A DNA stretch of 64,000 nucleotides from Myotis daubentonii (GCF_963259705.1 NC_081850.1:32703799-32767798); one strand, 5' to 3'. Positions 1-55,061 are shown, counted from the stretch's first letter. Translations and numbers: made by a program. The notes: generated from the sequence alone by a model not told the origin.

Positions 1-167
1 CCAGTGCTTTTTCAAACGTTCACCTAAAAAACTCATCGTTTAGTTTCTCTTCAGATTCCCTTAAAAACACAGGTCAAACTTTGCACCTGACGAAAGGGGA
101 AAAACCTGGCTTGTACATATAAAAATTTTGGCAAAAATACCACTGTATTTAATATTTGGGTGACTCT

Positions 168-346
168 TTAAAAAACATTTTTAAATTTATTTCAGAAAGG
201 AAGGGAGAGGGCGAGATAGAAACATCAATGATGAGACAGAGTCATGTTCCCTACTGGGAATTGAGCCAGAAACCCACAGGGAATGCAACTGTGACCTCCT
301 GGTTCATAGGTCGATACTCAACCACTGAGTCATGCTGGCCAGGCAA
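168..346 (-). repeat. VES SINE
   Basis: Reverse-oriented copy: A/T-rich start, AGAAAGGAAGGGAGAGG, TACTGGGAATTGAGCC, and ATGCTGGCCAGGCA at the tRNA-like head. Flanked by TGACTCTTT / TGACTTTT-like sequence. Confidence 0.85.
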
Positions 347-482
347 TGACTTTTGATTTTCGATAGACAGACAATACAATTCTAAATTTCAAAATATTAA
401 AGAAGCTTTAGAACTTGAATAAGATAAGTTAAGACACTAAGGTATAAATATTATTTTTCAGATTTAAAATGTGAAATGTGTT

Positions 483-727
483 CCCCTGGCTGGTGTGGCT
501 AAGTGGATAGAGTAACGGCCCTCACACTGAAGATGGCAGGTTTGATTCCTGGTCAAGGGCACGTACCTGGGTTGCAGGTGCTATCCAGGGCCCAGTCGGA
601 ACACATGTGAGTGGCAACCAGTCAATGTATCTCTCTCACATCAATGTTTCTCTCTCTCTCTTTCTCTCTCTCTCCTCACTCCCTCCATTATCTCTAAAAA
701 TCAATGGGAAAAATATCCTCGGGTAAG
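483..727 (+). repeat. VES SINE
   Basis: tRNA-derived head CCCTGGCTGGTGTGGCTAAG with a B-box-like GGTTTGATTCCTGG region, then a TC-rich tail and AAAAATCAATGGGAAAAAT end. About 245 bp. Confidence 0.9.
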
Positions 728-1140
728 GAGGCTAACAACAATAACAAAAAATGTTAAATGTGTTTTTAAAACCTTTCAAATACAGAAAACATATAAAGAA
801 AATAAAAGTTCCTAATTATCTTATCACATCAACAGAGACAGTTACTGTTAGTATCATTCTAACTTTAGTTGAGAAAGCAAAGGAGAAGGAAGGGGAAAAA
901 GGAGTACGAGGTTTTAGATTTTCTTTTCAAACGTGTAAAAAAAAAAAAAAAAGGACTCTGGGAGTAATCCCCAAATTTTTAAAAAGAAATGACAGATATT
1001 CCTATTCCTAATAACACTTATATTGCCAGAAGTACCATTGCTGGAGTACACATGACAGTGTTTCATTGATCAATGAGCTTTACAGAGTTCAAGTTTTTAT
1101 ATCACAGAGGACAAATACAATATCTATGTGTATACTTTTG

Positions 1141-1242
1141 ATATGGAATGGTTTGTGAATTTCATGTCATCTTTGTGCAGGGGCCATGCTAATCTTCTCT
1201 GTATGGTTCCAATTTTAGTATATGTACTGCTAAAGCAAGCAC
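1141..1242 (-). pseudogene. RNU6: U6 snRNA pseudogene
   Basis: The minus strand matches U6 snRNA over nearly its full length, including the TATACTAAAATTGGAAC and GAGAAGATTAGCATGGCCCC segments. Substitutions through the 5' stem (GTGCTTGCTTTAGCAGTAC) and the 3' part mark it as a retroposed or decayed copy. No type 3 Pol III promoter elements were recognised upstream, on the high-coordinate side. Confidence 0.88.
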
Positions 1243-1669
1243 TTAAAATAATATTTTACAAAAGTACTATGCATTACAAAAAAACCTTATGAAATAGAAA
1301 TAAGGGGGAAAATTTCACACAATCCCACCACTTTAATAAAGTCATTAATATTTCAATATCTCTGAGCGCCTCCTCACACCACCCAGCAAGCTGGAAGGGC
1401 TGGGCCCGCACCCCACCCAACCCCCCCCTCCTCCCCACTGACCCCTGAATGGCAAACAAATCAGCACCAGCAGCCCCCTCTTGGCAAATGTGATTCTTCT
1501 AGAGAACTGTTGATTGATCAAGGACCGGGATTGCAGCGGCCACTACTTTCCAGCCTTTTGTTTCATTCTCACTTTTTTCTTCTTATTTATTTGGACTCAA
1601 CACTGCAATTGAAAGCAAGCTATTATAAGACTACCTACTTCACTGCCCCACTGTGATTCTCATTCTCTC

Positions 1670-1748
1670 TTTCTCTCTCTCTTCTCTCTTCTCTCTTCTC
1701 TCTTCTCTCTTCTCTCTTCTCTCTTCTCTCTTCTCTCTTCTCTCTTCT

Positions 1749-1824
<76 letters not shown>

Positions 1825-1832
1825 CCTCTCGC
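1670..1832 (+). repeat. Compound TC-rich microsatellite with 7-bp TTCTCTC units
   Basis: About ten TTCTCTC heptamers (1680-1755) run into a pure (TC)n tract (1755-1809) and a TC-rich tail. Long ORFs in both strands here are artefacts of the repeat. Confidence 0.97.
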
Positions 1833-1918
1833 TCTCCCTTTGCTTATTATTCTCACGAGTCAAGAGCTTTTACAGCATGTTGAATACATAGAAATGGCTT
1901 TCATGTTGTTAGCTGAGG

Positions 1919-2095
1919 TTTGAATTCTGCCTCTACTGTGTGGACTTGAGAAAATTAAGTAACTGGTCTCAATTTTCTCATCTGTATAATTTCCTCATCC
2001 CTACTCATTGGGTTCTGTGAGCACGGAAAGAGATAATGTGTGAAAACTGAGTGACAGAGTGATAAACTCAGAGTAAGTGCTCAATATATGGAAAC
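1919..2095 (+). repeat. MIR SINE remnant
   Basis: AATTCTGCCTCTACTGTGTGG, CTCATCTGTATAATTTCC and AGTAAGTGCTCAATATATG match the MIR core and 3' part. Confidence 0.75.
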
Positions 2096-3739
2096 TATTT
2101 TTTTCACTTAAAATTATATCATAGCAACTATTTCATATTTCTATATAATCTTCCTGTCATTTTTATTGCTAGATAGTAGTATAATGCAAATATACAAATC
2201 ACTAAGACTAATTAACTTTCATTTTGCTTGACAGGTTATTTCCAGTTTTGGGCCTCTAGATAATACTGTAATTAATCTATTATTTTCCATATAACATACA
2301 TTTCACTTTAATCTACAGATTTCGTTTAGAAAATCCTTGGAAAAGTATGAACCTTGACATGGTTCTTGCTATACACCAGAGCTTATTTTTTGAGCTCATT
2401 TTTTAAACTTAGAAAGTAATCTAAGTGAATATCAAGTTTTGTAACTTGCTCTTTTTCACTTATTGTTATGGTAAAGCTTTTTAAAAATCATATTTTTACA
2501 TTTGCAATGGACCTCTCCATGGTCTTAGCTTTTTCTATATTTTTGGATTATTTCCTTAGAGTATATTTACATAAGTATAATTAAATGGTATGACAAATCA
2601 TATGGCCTCTTATCTACAGACAAATCACTCTCCAAAATAATTGTACTAGTATGTGCTGACTTATATGACCACTGATAATTTATGAGTCTACTAATTTAAA
2701 ACCACATTCTGGAACATTATGTGTTATAATTTCAAAAGCTTTGCCAATGTAATGATTGAAAAGACCTACTTAAGTTTTGCTTGATTTAAATTTTAAATTA
2801 CCTGTAATGTCAGCATTTCATTTTTTGAATTTTAAAGCACGCGGAACGGAGACACAGGGAAGCTGCTTGATTTGACTCACAGCCTGATTATATTTCTCCT
2901 CCATCTATTCAACCCAAACTTTCAGGCATTAGCTGCTTCCTCTGTACTTGCAGCTGTTCTGTTTTAACATGGAATTCTATTTTTACAGAACAAAGCAGAA
3001 AACATGCCACTCTCTGAGTTTACTTCTCCTAAGAGGAGCCTGCTGTTGAGAATACACAGTTATAGAAAAGATGTTATAGGAGGCAGCTGATGACCAAAGA
3101 ACTCTTATAAGAAAAGAGTTTCCTATTGGCATCAGCAAGGTCTTATCTTACCAGGTAAAAGTTCAGAAAAATGATTCTGCATAGTCAGAATAAGTCTGAA
3201 AAACTGGATTGCACTAACCAAACTCCTAAAAGACTTTTCTACAATTAAAAAAAAATACAATTAATGTGCAGATCAGAATTTGCTTCAGAACATTCTATTT
3301 CCATAGAAAAGTCTATATGAGAAATGAAATTATAATCAGATTCTCAGTATCCATTGAATCAGTATGGGGTGCAGAGAGGGGATGGTGGCTGAAATAATTT
3401 CAATGGCTGATGTCATCAAGTATCTGAATTTGATGCATTCATGGCCACTGGAGGGACAGACTGACAGGCTTGGACAGGCTTGGGATTCACTAACACATTT
3501 TTCCATGTTGGACTCTTTTCCCTAGACTTAATGCACATTGCCTCCAAATTCAATCCTGTAATATTTGTTCAGCATCTTCTACGTGCCAATCCTTGTATTT
3601 GGTGCTAGGACTACATAAATACATAAAAATCAGCTCCTGCTCCCAGGCACCTCACAGGCTTTTGGAGAAAACAGAACACAAATATAATTTTTAAATGCCA
3701 TAAGACTGTTACAGATCTAGGATCTGATTTCTTGTTACA

Positions 3740-3935
3740 TGGCTGGCTTGCAGAATCTTAAGTCTAGCTCTGCTATGTGAAATGAGCAATTTGTCAAATT
3801 TCACTGGGTCTTATTTTGCTTATATGTAAAATGGAGACAATAATAGTTCCTGTTTTATTGAATTGTGAAGTTTAAATGAAATAACACATGTAAAGCAATT
3901 AGAACAATATCTAGTATATGGTGTGAAAGTTAGCT
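3740..3935 (+). repeat. MIR SINE remnant
   Basis: CTAGCTCTGCTATGTGAAATG, TATGTAAAATGGAGACAATA and ACATGTAAAGCAATTAGAAC are MIR-like. Confidence 0.75.
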
Positions 3936-4639
3936 ATAATGGTAACCTCATGTTGTCTACCAGCAATATTTCAAGCTCAACTAAAGGAGGAATGTATAGT
4001 CTAACCCTTCCCAGCACTTCAGCACATCTATATGCCATGATAGTCAGAAATGTATCATCAAGACAGATGGGATGATTAACTTCTGAAAATGTGACATCAC
4101 AAATTTGGAAGTGGCCTTATATGATAGTGATAAATATTTTTTACAATATGTTCCTGACATCTTGTGCTCTACGTTCCAGGAAAAGTCTGGATCCATTTGG
4201 GCACTTTCAACACCTCAACACAAAAGATATCACTTTCTTATGCATCTGTCCCAACATCCAGGACACACCAGGGTTACATTCATTTCTGGTTTCCCAGGCT
4301 AGTTTTGAACTCCTTGAAGATAAAGATCATGACATACCCATCTTGAATTCCTGGCCTTTAACATAGAGCCTTGTGGGAAGTAACAGCTCATCAATTATTG
4401 ATTGATTGAATAAATGGCTTTGGTGTCTGTATCTCCAGCATCCAATCTTACTTTGGGGACCTATCAGGCATCCTACTTTAAGCTCAAATATTCTGAATGG
4501 AGCTCCAGACTTAAGACACTACTTACATATCCTTTTTTTTGTTTGTTTCAGTAATTGGTTTAGGAGAATAAACATGACATAAGCTTGTCCAGAGTTCATG
4601 TCTCAATTTTTTGGGGGGAATGTTGGAAAAAAACACTCG

Positions 4640-4640
<1 letters not shown>

Positions 4641-4688
<48 letters not shown>
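4641..4688 (+). repeat. (GT)n microsatellite
   Basis: About 24 GT units. Confidence 0.97.
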
Positions 4689-4689
<1 letters not shown>

Positions 4690-6681
4690 GGCGTTGGTGG
4701 ATTTGAACATGGAAGGTTTTCTAACTACTGGCAGAGATCCTGTGATCATGAAGGCAGAACTTGTTTAAAAGCAGTTAACAAAATGGAAGCAGAGTGAAGA
4801 GATGGTACAAAGACCTTAGATCTTGAAGACATTGTTAGACCCCTGTGCCCATCTGCATCTTTTATTATTCAATTACATAAACCAATATTTCTTTTTTTCT
4901 CAAAAGCCAATTTATATCAGGTTTTCTTTCACTTGCAGTCAAATGATACAACAAATTGCAAATTCTTCTATAAGATGCATTTAAAAATAAATTTATTTGT
5001 CCTATGCTCATGGCCAAAGTAGGTGCCCAACTGTTATTTTCTTATTCAGTTAATCAACAAATAATATGTTAGGTTTTTATAACCTGGTTAGATGCCACAA
5101 AGTTTAAGAAAGTCCCTTGTACTGCAGTCTAACTGGGATTCTTAGTCTCTGTATTTTCCTCTTTCAAGGAATACATCTGTTTACCCAGAGAAGTTTTGAT
5201 TCAGGAATGAGTTGGTTATTTGTGTTCTGTTCTCAGTTCAAGCCTTTCTTTCTTTACTCTGCGCTGTGGTGGTAGGGCTGGGATTCTCAAACCTCATTTA
5301 TCAATCTCCCTTGTCAGCTGGTTTCCCATTAAGTTCAGGGGACAGGAAACCCTAAGGGAACTGGAATGTGGGAGGGAATTCCTTACTGTTCCCAGTTCCT
5401 GAATGTGTCACTCTTACAGCAGCATTTGATACTAGGAGTGGTGCTAGGAAACAGACTGTCAAAAGTAGGATTCTGGGATTGATTTGCATTGAACTCAGAA
5501 CTGAACATTTTGCCAATGCAAAATGGGCACTGGCAATCTGTGGCATGCAATAGCATCATGATTTCAGCTCAAATCTTCAGAACATCCAAGTTTTTCTAAG
5601 GCTGCCCTAACAGTGACTCCTATTCCTTCTAGTTATAGGACAGACATGACTAAAAACTCAGACCTAATTCACAAACTGACCTAGTTGCACATGTGAAAAT
5701 TTAGGCAGTAATTTGGAAGGAATAGGACTCTGAAACCGGGAATGGGAACATTTATTTGAGCGGACTTGGATGAAGCTGAGAATCTTGAATTCCCCACATA
5801 TCCCTGAGAGTGGAAGAAGCCTCTCACTTCCCATTTGAGGATGCTAGCCTTTCTTTGCTTAAAAACCTGTAATAAGTACATATGAGGCAGTTGCTATGCA
5901 TGGGGTTCCTAACCCTACTGTTGTTAACTCCCGTGGCTTTTATCGAGGGTCAGAACACAGCACATTTGGAGGGACAGGGGCATAATCTGGCTGAGGAGGA
6001 AAAGGCTTATAGACCAAAATAATTGCAATATTTTCTTAAATTTATATTGGAGAGCAAGAACTCGGGGGCAACTGTTTCCCAGACAGGGGTCATTGTTCCT
6101 ATGCTGAGGCCTCCCCATCTCAGAGCTGACTGCCAGCCATATCTGAGTTTCCATCAGCCTGGCTCACACTGTTCCCTCTGCCCTGATGATTGTATGAGAC
6201 CCCAGCCCATCTAACTTGCAGCCCCACCCAAGCTGTTTGCAGTGGCTTTTCCATATGACTGTCCTGTTTCCAGAGTGGCAATCAGAATTTTTTACTCAAA
6301 GTAAAAAAAATCTTTGGTGGTGGTTGACCCTAAGAATTAAACATATGGCTGGACTACCAAAGCAATAGAAATATAACTTGAGTTCTCACAACTGAGAATC
6401 ACAACTTCTTACATTCCCAGACCTTATTAGTTCACAGATCTGAAGCTCCGGGTTGGAGAGGAAGAAGAGACCCCTTGAGAAAGGACCCTGCAACAATGCC
6501 ACAAATACTTACTGTAGATCTCCCTCCAAGCCATCCCCAAATCATTCACTAAGGTGTCTGTGCACTGGGAGAAATGGAAATACCCCGGCTTTTCAGGGAT
6601 TTCTAAACACTGTTCGGAAATGATGCTAATCCTTAGGAACCCCAAATGTCACTGCGGTCCACTGGTCAAATAGGAGCTTAT

Positions 6682-7349
6682 AGTAGTCCCCCTTATCTGT
6701 GGTTTCACTTCCCACAGTTTTAGTTACCTGCAGTCAACAGTGATACAAAAATATTAAATGAAAAATTTCAGAAATAACTACTTCAAAAGTTTTAAATTTT
6801 GAGCCCTCTTGAGTATAATGATAAAATCTCACACTGATCTGCTTTTTCCTGACCCATGAGTCCATCCCTTTGTCCAGCATATATGTGTGGTATATATTCA
6901 CTGCCCATTTGTTACTTAGTAGCCAGCTTGGTTATCAGATTGACTGTCGCAGTATCTCAGTGATTGTGTTTAAGTAACCCTTATTTCACTTAATAATGGC
7001 CCCAAAGCATAAGAGTAGTGATGATGGAGATTAGGATATGCCAAACAGAAGTTGTAAAATGCTTTAACTGAAAAGGTGAGTTGAGAACAATAAGATACTA
7101 TGAAAGGGAGAGGCCACATTCACATAAATTTTATTAGAGTATATTATTCTAATTGTTCTATTTTATTATTAGTGTTGTTAATCTCTTACTGTGCTTACTT
7201 TATCAATTAAACTTTGTCATAGGTATGTATGTATGTATTTATGTATGGATGGATGGATAGGGAAAATGTAGTACAGTATATATCAGTACTGTCTGTGGCT
7301 TCAGGCATCCACTGGATGTCTTGGAACATAATGCCCACAGTTAAGGGGG
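6682..7349 (+). mobile_element. Old Tigger-family DNA transposon remnant
   Basis: Begins TAGTCCCCCTTATCTGTGG and ends near CCACAGTTAAGGGGGG, imperfect inverted repeats. An internal ATGGCCCCAAAGCATAAGAG at about 7003 resembles the start of a Tigger transposase frame, but a stop follows within a dozen codons. Non-coding remnant. Confidence 0.7.
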
Positions 7350-7830
7350 GGAGAGGTGTGTAGTGGCCAGGTGATAGAGTTTGGGCCTAGTTCCATCTTG
7401 TCATGAATCTGTGATCCATGAAGCCATTAAAGATGATAATTAGGGAGAACAGTCAGCAACATAGTTGCTTATGGTACAGTGACAATTTGGGAAAAGAATA
7501 GAAAATTACATGTTACAACTAACTATAGCTGAAGGTATGTACATGTCTGGAAGAAGAGCAAATGCTGACAGCAAAAATGAAAATACTTTTGCTTGGATGA
7601 TGAGATCATAGGTGTTTTTTGGTTTGTTTGGTCTTTCTCAATTCCTTTAACTCTCCCAAATGTTATTTTTGCTTCCCTTTTAAGGGGTACTTTTTTTTAA
7701 AAAGACTTAAAACTCATCTAGCTATTTTATTTTAAAAATGGCCATTTATATACTTTTTGGTCAATCATATTAAGGTCATAAAAGGTCAGAAGGTCAAGTG
7801 TAGCGATTCTCCTCAATATTATAATGAACA

Positions 7831-8006
7831 CTAGAGGCCCAAAGCACGAAATTCATGCAAGAATAGGCCTTTCTTCCCCCGGCTGCCAGCACTGGCTTAC
7901 CTCTGGCACCTGGGACCCGGGCTTCCCTCGCAGCCCTAGTTTTGTCCGGAAGGTAGTCCGGAAGGACATCCAGTCTAGTTAGCATATTACGCTTTTATTA
8001 TTATAA
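7831..8006 (-). mobile_element. Helitron (HeliBat type), short non-autonomous copy
   Basis: The left edge CTAGAGGCCCAAAGCACG is the reverse complement of a Helitron 3' end. Beside it lies a short palindrome-like GAAATTCATGC segment. The right side AGCATATTACGCTTTTATTATTATA is the reverse complement of the 5' end. About 175 bp. Confidence 0.85.
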
Positions 8007-8459
8007 ATGCTGTAGTATAGAACATATATCATGCTGCCTTATGGTCTTCTTCCCTGAAGAAGCCTGAATTTTGGGTTACTGGAACTGGGGATCCCTCTCA
8101 CTATTTGGTACAGTGGGGCCTTGACTTAAGAGTTTAATTCGTTCTGTGATGGAGCTCGTAACTCAAATTATTCGTATATCAAATCAATTTTCACCATTAC
8201 AATGAATTGAAATGCCATTAATCCCTTCCGGACACCCAAAAAACACCGCAATTGTTTTGTAAAATGTTTTTAAATAAGAAAAATGTATTTAAAAATAACG
8301 AATATTGTATAAAAACACAATACTGAACAACAGAATGTAGTGCAATAAACTTGTTTTATTAAGTTTAATGTACAGCATTTACCTTGGAGATCAAACGACT
8401 TAAAGATGCTGATAGAGTTGGAGGAGAAAGGCTGAACTGAATAACTGAATAACTGAGTC

Positions 8460-9395
8460 TTATTTGCTGATTTTTGCCCTTTTCGCCACACTTTCATCAC
8501 TTTCATCTACAGGAGTTTTCGATAAAAACCTGTCCAATGAGATCTGTTTCATCCTCCCGTTCAGAATATTTCTGAAATGAGTTAGGCAAATGTTATTAAA
8601 TAGCTCCATCGCACACCCAGTTGCATTTTTTTCTGGGTGTTTCTTTTGAATAAGGTCTGAAAGTTTCTCCCACAGTCCCAACATTTCCTTTATCTCACTT
8701 ATAGAGATAACCTCCTCCCCCTCTTCCTCCTCCGTGTCATCTATTTCCTGCAAAACCTCCGTGTGCTGCTGTGTCTGTAGCTCCTTTAGCTCCTGCGTTG
8801 TCAGTTCCTCGGCGTGCTCCTCGATGAGCTCGTTGATGTCACCTTCCTTTATATCCACGCTCCCTGCCTCACCATGTCTGACAACGGAGTGAATGCCGGT
8901 CCTCTTTTTAAAATTTTCAAACCAGCCCCAACTGGCTTTAAACGGCTCGCCGGATGCCTCGTCCACCGAAGTGCCTGGGCTCTGCTGCAGCAAATCAGCG
9001 TAAATAGCTCGTGCCTTCTCGCAGATTATAGCCTTCGTCACGGTATCTCCTGCGAGCTGCTTCTCCGTTAACCACACCATTAGCAGCTCCTCCATATTTT
9101 CATGGGTAGATGTCCGCTGTTTAGAAATCATTGTAACGCCCTTGGCTGGAGTTGTAGCCTGTATAGACTCCTTCTGCTTCAGTGTGGTGCAGGTCGTGGA
9201 AGTGCTGCGCTCGTCCTGCTTCGCCAAGTCGATTACACACACACCTCCGTCATGTTTTTCAATAATTTCTTTCTTTAATTCAATGCACATCATCCGCTGC
9301 TTCTTCTCAGCCCTGTCCTTCGCACTTACTTTCTTCAGATCCGTGGTTGAAAAAACAAAGTTCTGCAAAATAACTGCAAGCACAAATGCGAGCAC
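8460..9395 (-). CDS. Tigger-type transposase derivative lacking the DDE core, 311 aa
   Basis: Open frame of 311 codons inside the Tigger element. Residues about 30-80 resemble the CENP-B/pogo N-terminal helix-turn-helix (IELKKEIIEKHDGG, IDLAKQ). Residues about 100-168 resemble the second CENP-B-type DNA-binding domain (MEELLMVWLTEKQ, KARAIYADL, SWGWFENFKKRTGI). From about residue 182 the sequence jumps to what is normally the C-terminal tail of Tigger transposases: DINELIEEHAEELTTQEL, an acidic run (DDTEEEEGEE), and SLDRFLSK near the end. The catalytic DDE domain between them, roughly 200 residues in full-length relatives, is absent, yet the frame is kept. It should bind DNA but cannot cut it. 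The true start may be downstream of the annotated Met (residues 1-25 look non-family). Whether it is expressed is unknown. Confidence 0.8.
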   Translation of the reverse strand: MLAFVLAVILQNFVFSTTDLKKVSAKDRAEKKQRMMCIELKKEIIEKHDGGVCVIDLAKQDERSTSTTCTTLKQKESIQATTPAKGVTMISKQRTSTHENMEELLMVWLTEKQLAGDTVTKAIICEKARAIYADLLQQSPGTSVDEASGEPFKASWGWFENFKKRTGIHSVVRHGEAGSVDIKEGDINELIEEHAEELTTQELKELQTQQHTEVLQEIDDTEEEEGEEVISISEIKEMLGLWEKLSDLIQKKHPEKNATGCAMELFNNICLTHFRNILNGRMKQISLDRFLSKTPVDESDESVAKRAKISK

Positions 9396-9424
9396 AACAC
9401 TGATGCTTCAACTAAGAGCTAACC

Positions 9425-9637
9425 CAGGGGTGGGCAAACTTTTTGACTCGAGGGCCACAATGGGTTCTTAAACTGGACCTGAGGGCCGGAACAAAAGCAT
9501 GGATGGAGTGTTTGTGTGAACTAATATAAATTCAAAGTAAACATCATTACATAAAAGGGTACGGTCTTTTTTGTTTTAGTTTTATTCATTTCAAACGGGC
9601 CGGATTCGGCCCACGGGCCGTAGTTTGCCCACGGCTT
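9425..9637. mobile_element. hAT-like non-autonomous element nested in the Tigger element
   Basis: Starts CAGGGGTGGGCAAACT and ends AGTTTGCCCACGGCTT, imperfect inverted repeats of hAT type, with subterminal GGGCC-rich motifs. No clear 8-bp TSD is visible. It lies between the transposase ORF start and the nearer Tigger terminus. Confidence 0.7.
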
Positions 9638-9850
9638 ACCCCTTAAAGTGAACGAGTGAGACAGGTGAAGCTGGGCTGATGTTGTGGCATTCACTGTGAC
9701 CTTCGCTGCGCCAACTAGCGGTGGGGTATCTGAAGCTGGCTCGTAACCCGAATTTTAGCTCGCAACTCAAAGCAAAAAATCGGCCGAGAGACGACTCGTA
9801 TCTCGAAAAACTCGTTAGTCGGGACACTCGTAAGTCAAGGCCCCACTGTA

Positions 9851-10264
9851 TTCTGGAGAATAGCCCCAATCTAGGACCAAAGATGGCAGTATTTTGACAG
9901 AAACCATTATGCAACTGGGTTCCTAAGTTCAACACCACCAACCAAGGATTTAGCATGCAAACCACATATCTGGGGGCAGGTGGGGATTCAGAATAGGTGG
10001 GCTTGCTTCCTCAGTGGAAAGCCTTATCTGCCTGCCCTGATCTCCACAGCATTAGGAGGTACTGCTCCTCCAACAGGGACCCCAGACCAACCCAGAGGAC
10101 CTGGAAAACAGCACTGGGACCCCTCCCTTCTGAAGAGGGCAGCCAAATGAAAGGCTTTCAAACCTCTGGGAGCCAACTGGCCTGATGAATATTAAACTTA
10201 CTGACTTGGAAGGGCCCTGGATGGGCACTTAGCCAAAATTAGAATATCTGGGATACTTTGAAGA
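9851..10264. other. Short intergenic gap just past the PDCD1LG2 3' end
   Basis: Unique sequence between the Tigger element and the 3' UTR end. Nothing recognised. Confidence 0.6.
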
Positions 10265-11403
10265 ATGAACAATTGAGTTTCATTCTTCAAAGGCATTCTT
10301 TGATTTATAAAGACGGAGAGTGGAGGAATTTAGGTATTATATGATTTGTCTGTTACTCATTTTCCCACCCCTTCATTTTCATTAACTCCTCATTCTCCTT
10401 AGCCTGAGCACCAGTTCAAGAGCTTGCTTTAGGCCCTAAGACACTGTTATACTTGCTAATATACACATTTGGATAGTTCCTGGATCAACTAATGCTCTGA
10501 GCTTCATAGCCACTAAGAGGGTAAGTTAAAGTCATATAGAGACCCAGGAAATGAGCTTTCCTTTGGTGCTTTGACCATATGGCTATTCATCTGAAATCTT
10601 TTTAGGCACAGCATATTAGCATGCCAGGAATTTTAAATGTGTACATTGATTTCCCACAAGGTTAAAAACCAACAATAATCCAACAGATTGTTTGGAATGA
10701 AAGATGTAGTTAAAATAACAACAAAACTACCACTCAACATGATGTAATTACAGATAAAACAAATGCTTTGTGATTTAGACCTCACAAAAATACTCAGTGG
10801 CTTTTCTCCATGATTTGTAGTTGGCCACTGTGTACTTAAATGCTTCCTGTTGATTAGAATGACTTAAATGCTTTCAAGATTCCAGTAAACCATAAAGCGC
10901 GTCATTTATGGCTTGACTTTGTAGAAAGCCCTGTCTGTGAGCTGATAGTTTCAATAGGCTTTTCCTATAGATAAAAATTACTGGCAATCTGTCCATTTCT
11001 GCAGCTAAAGATTTCCATTCATCTCTGTTCTGGGAAGTTTTTGAAAACTTAGGGAGAAATAATTCCCTTTGTTTTTACTCTGACAGCAAAGAAGGAGCCT
11101 CGGGACATGAACTGGGGTCCAGGATCCAATGTGGTCCTTTTCTAAAGTGCAATAGTGCTGGCTCAGTCACAGGCTGGAGAGGTGAGAGCGGATGGGTGAA
11201 GGGGTGGGCTGCCTGCCTTCCTCTGAGCACATGGTGGCCAGGAGCTGCCTAGCCTTGTTGTAGTCTCCCGATTAAAGTGCTGGGTCATGTACGGCCGTTT
11301 GAAAAGTACAAACAAGCTTTGTGAGCTAAGGGATTCTTGTTCAGAGTCCAGAGGCTTCTTGAGGATGTCCTATCAAGTCACCCCAGCTCCAGAGATCGCG
11401 TGT

Positions 11404-11409
<6 letters not shown>
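10265..11409 (-). CDS. PDCD1LG2: PDCD1LG2 exon 7: stop codon and 3' UTR
   Basis: Terminal exon. The acceptor TTCTCCTCAG lies above 11409, then ATT TGA, equivalent to the human final Ile and stop (TGA at 11406-11404 if entered in phase 0). The rest is 3' UTR recognisable by similarity to the human UTR: blocks near 11330-11400 (CTTGTTCAGAGTCCAGA on the + strand), 10750-10790, and 10270-10460 up to the cleavage region. At the poly(A) signal position the minus strand reads AATGAA (10285-10280), not AATAAA. If exon 6 is skipped, phase 1 entry gives DLNTRSLELG then TGA, a short new tail. The 3' end coordinate is approximate. Confidence 0.8.
10280..10285 (-). promoter_or_regulatory. PDCD1LG2: PDCD1LG2 poly(A) signal position, variant AATGAA
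   Basis: Minus strand reads AATGAAACTCAATTG where the human 3' UTR has AATAAAACTCAATTG. AATGAA is a weak variant hexamer. No AATAAA is seen within about 40 bases on either side on this strand. Confidence 0.6.
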
Positions 11410-54923
<43,514 letters not shown>

Positions 54924-55061
54924 GTTCTCTACCGGATCTGAAACAGACAATTGAAAGTCTCAGGCCCTTCTGGAGTTTTGCTTTCTGTAGTTTTGCTGGT
55001 CTCATGACTTGATGATTTGTTCACTCCTGAAAACAAGGAAATGACTTGTAAACAAATGTGT

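Larger units (their letters stand above)
2096..6681. other. Intergenic, AT-rich, no gene seen
   Basis: Apart from the MIR at 3740 and the GT microsatellite at 4641, I see only short chance ORFs (under 95 codons, no family resemblance). A weak MIR/L2-like patch at about 3555-3680 (GTGCCAATCCTTGTATTTGG). No exon-like conservation recognised. Confidence 0.6.
8111..9848 (-). mobile_element. Tigger-type (pogo/TcMar) DNA transposon with intact truncated ORF
   Basis: 1738-bp element with long terminal inverted repeats starting CAGTGGGGCCTTGACTTA on both ends, inserted at a TA dinucleotide that is duplicated (8109-8110 and 9849-9850). It contains the ORF at 8460-9395 (minus) and a nested hAT element at about 9425-9637 between the ORF and one end. 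The TIRs are long and well matched and the ORF is open, which suggests a fairly young, lineage-specific element. Confidence 0.9.

Noticed and set aside
1635..1883. Long ORFs on both strands encoding Ser-Leu or Arg-Glu repeats
   Set aside because: They are translations of the TC microsatellite and not genes.
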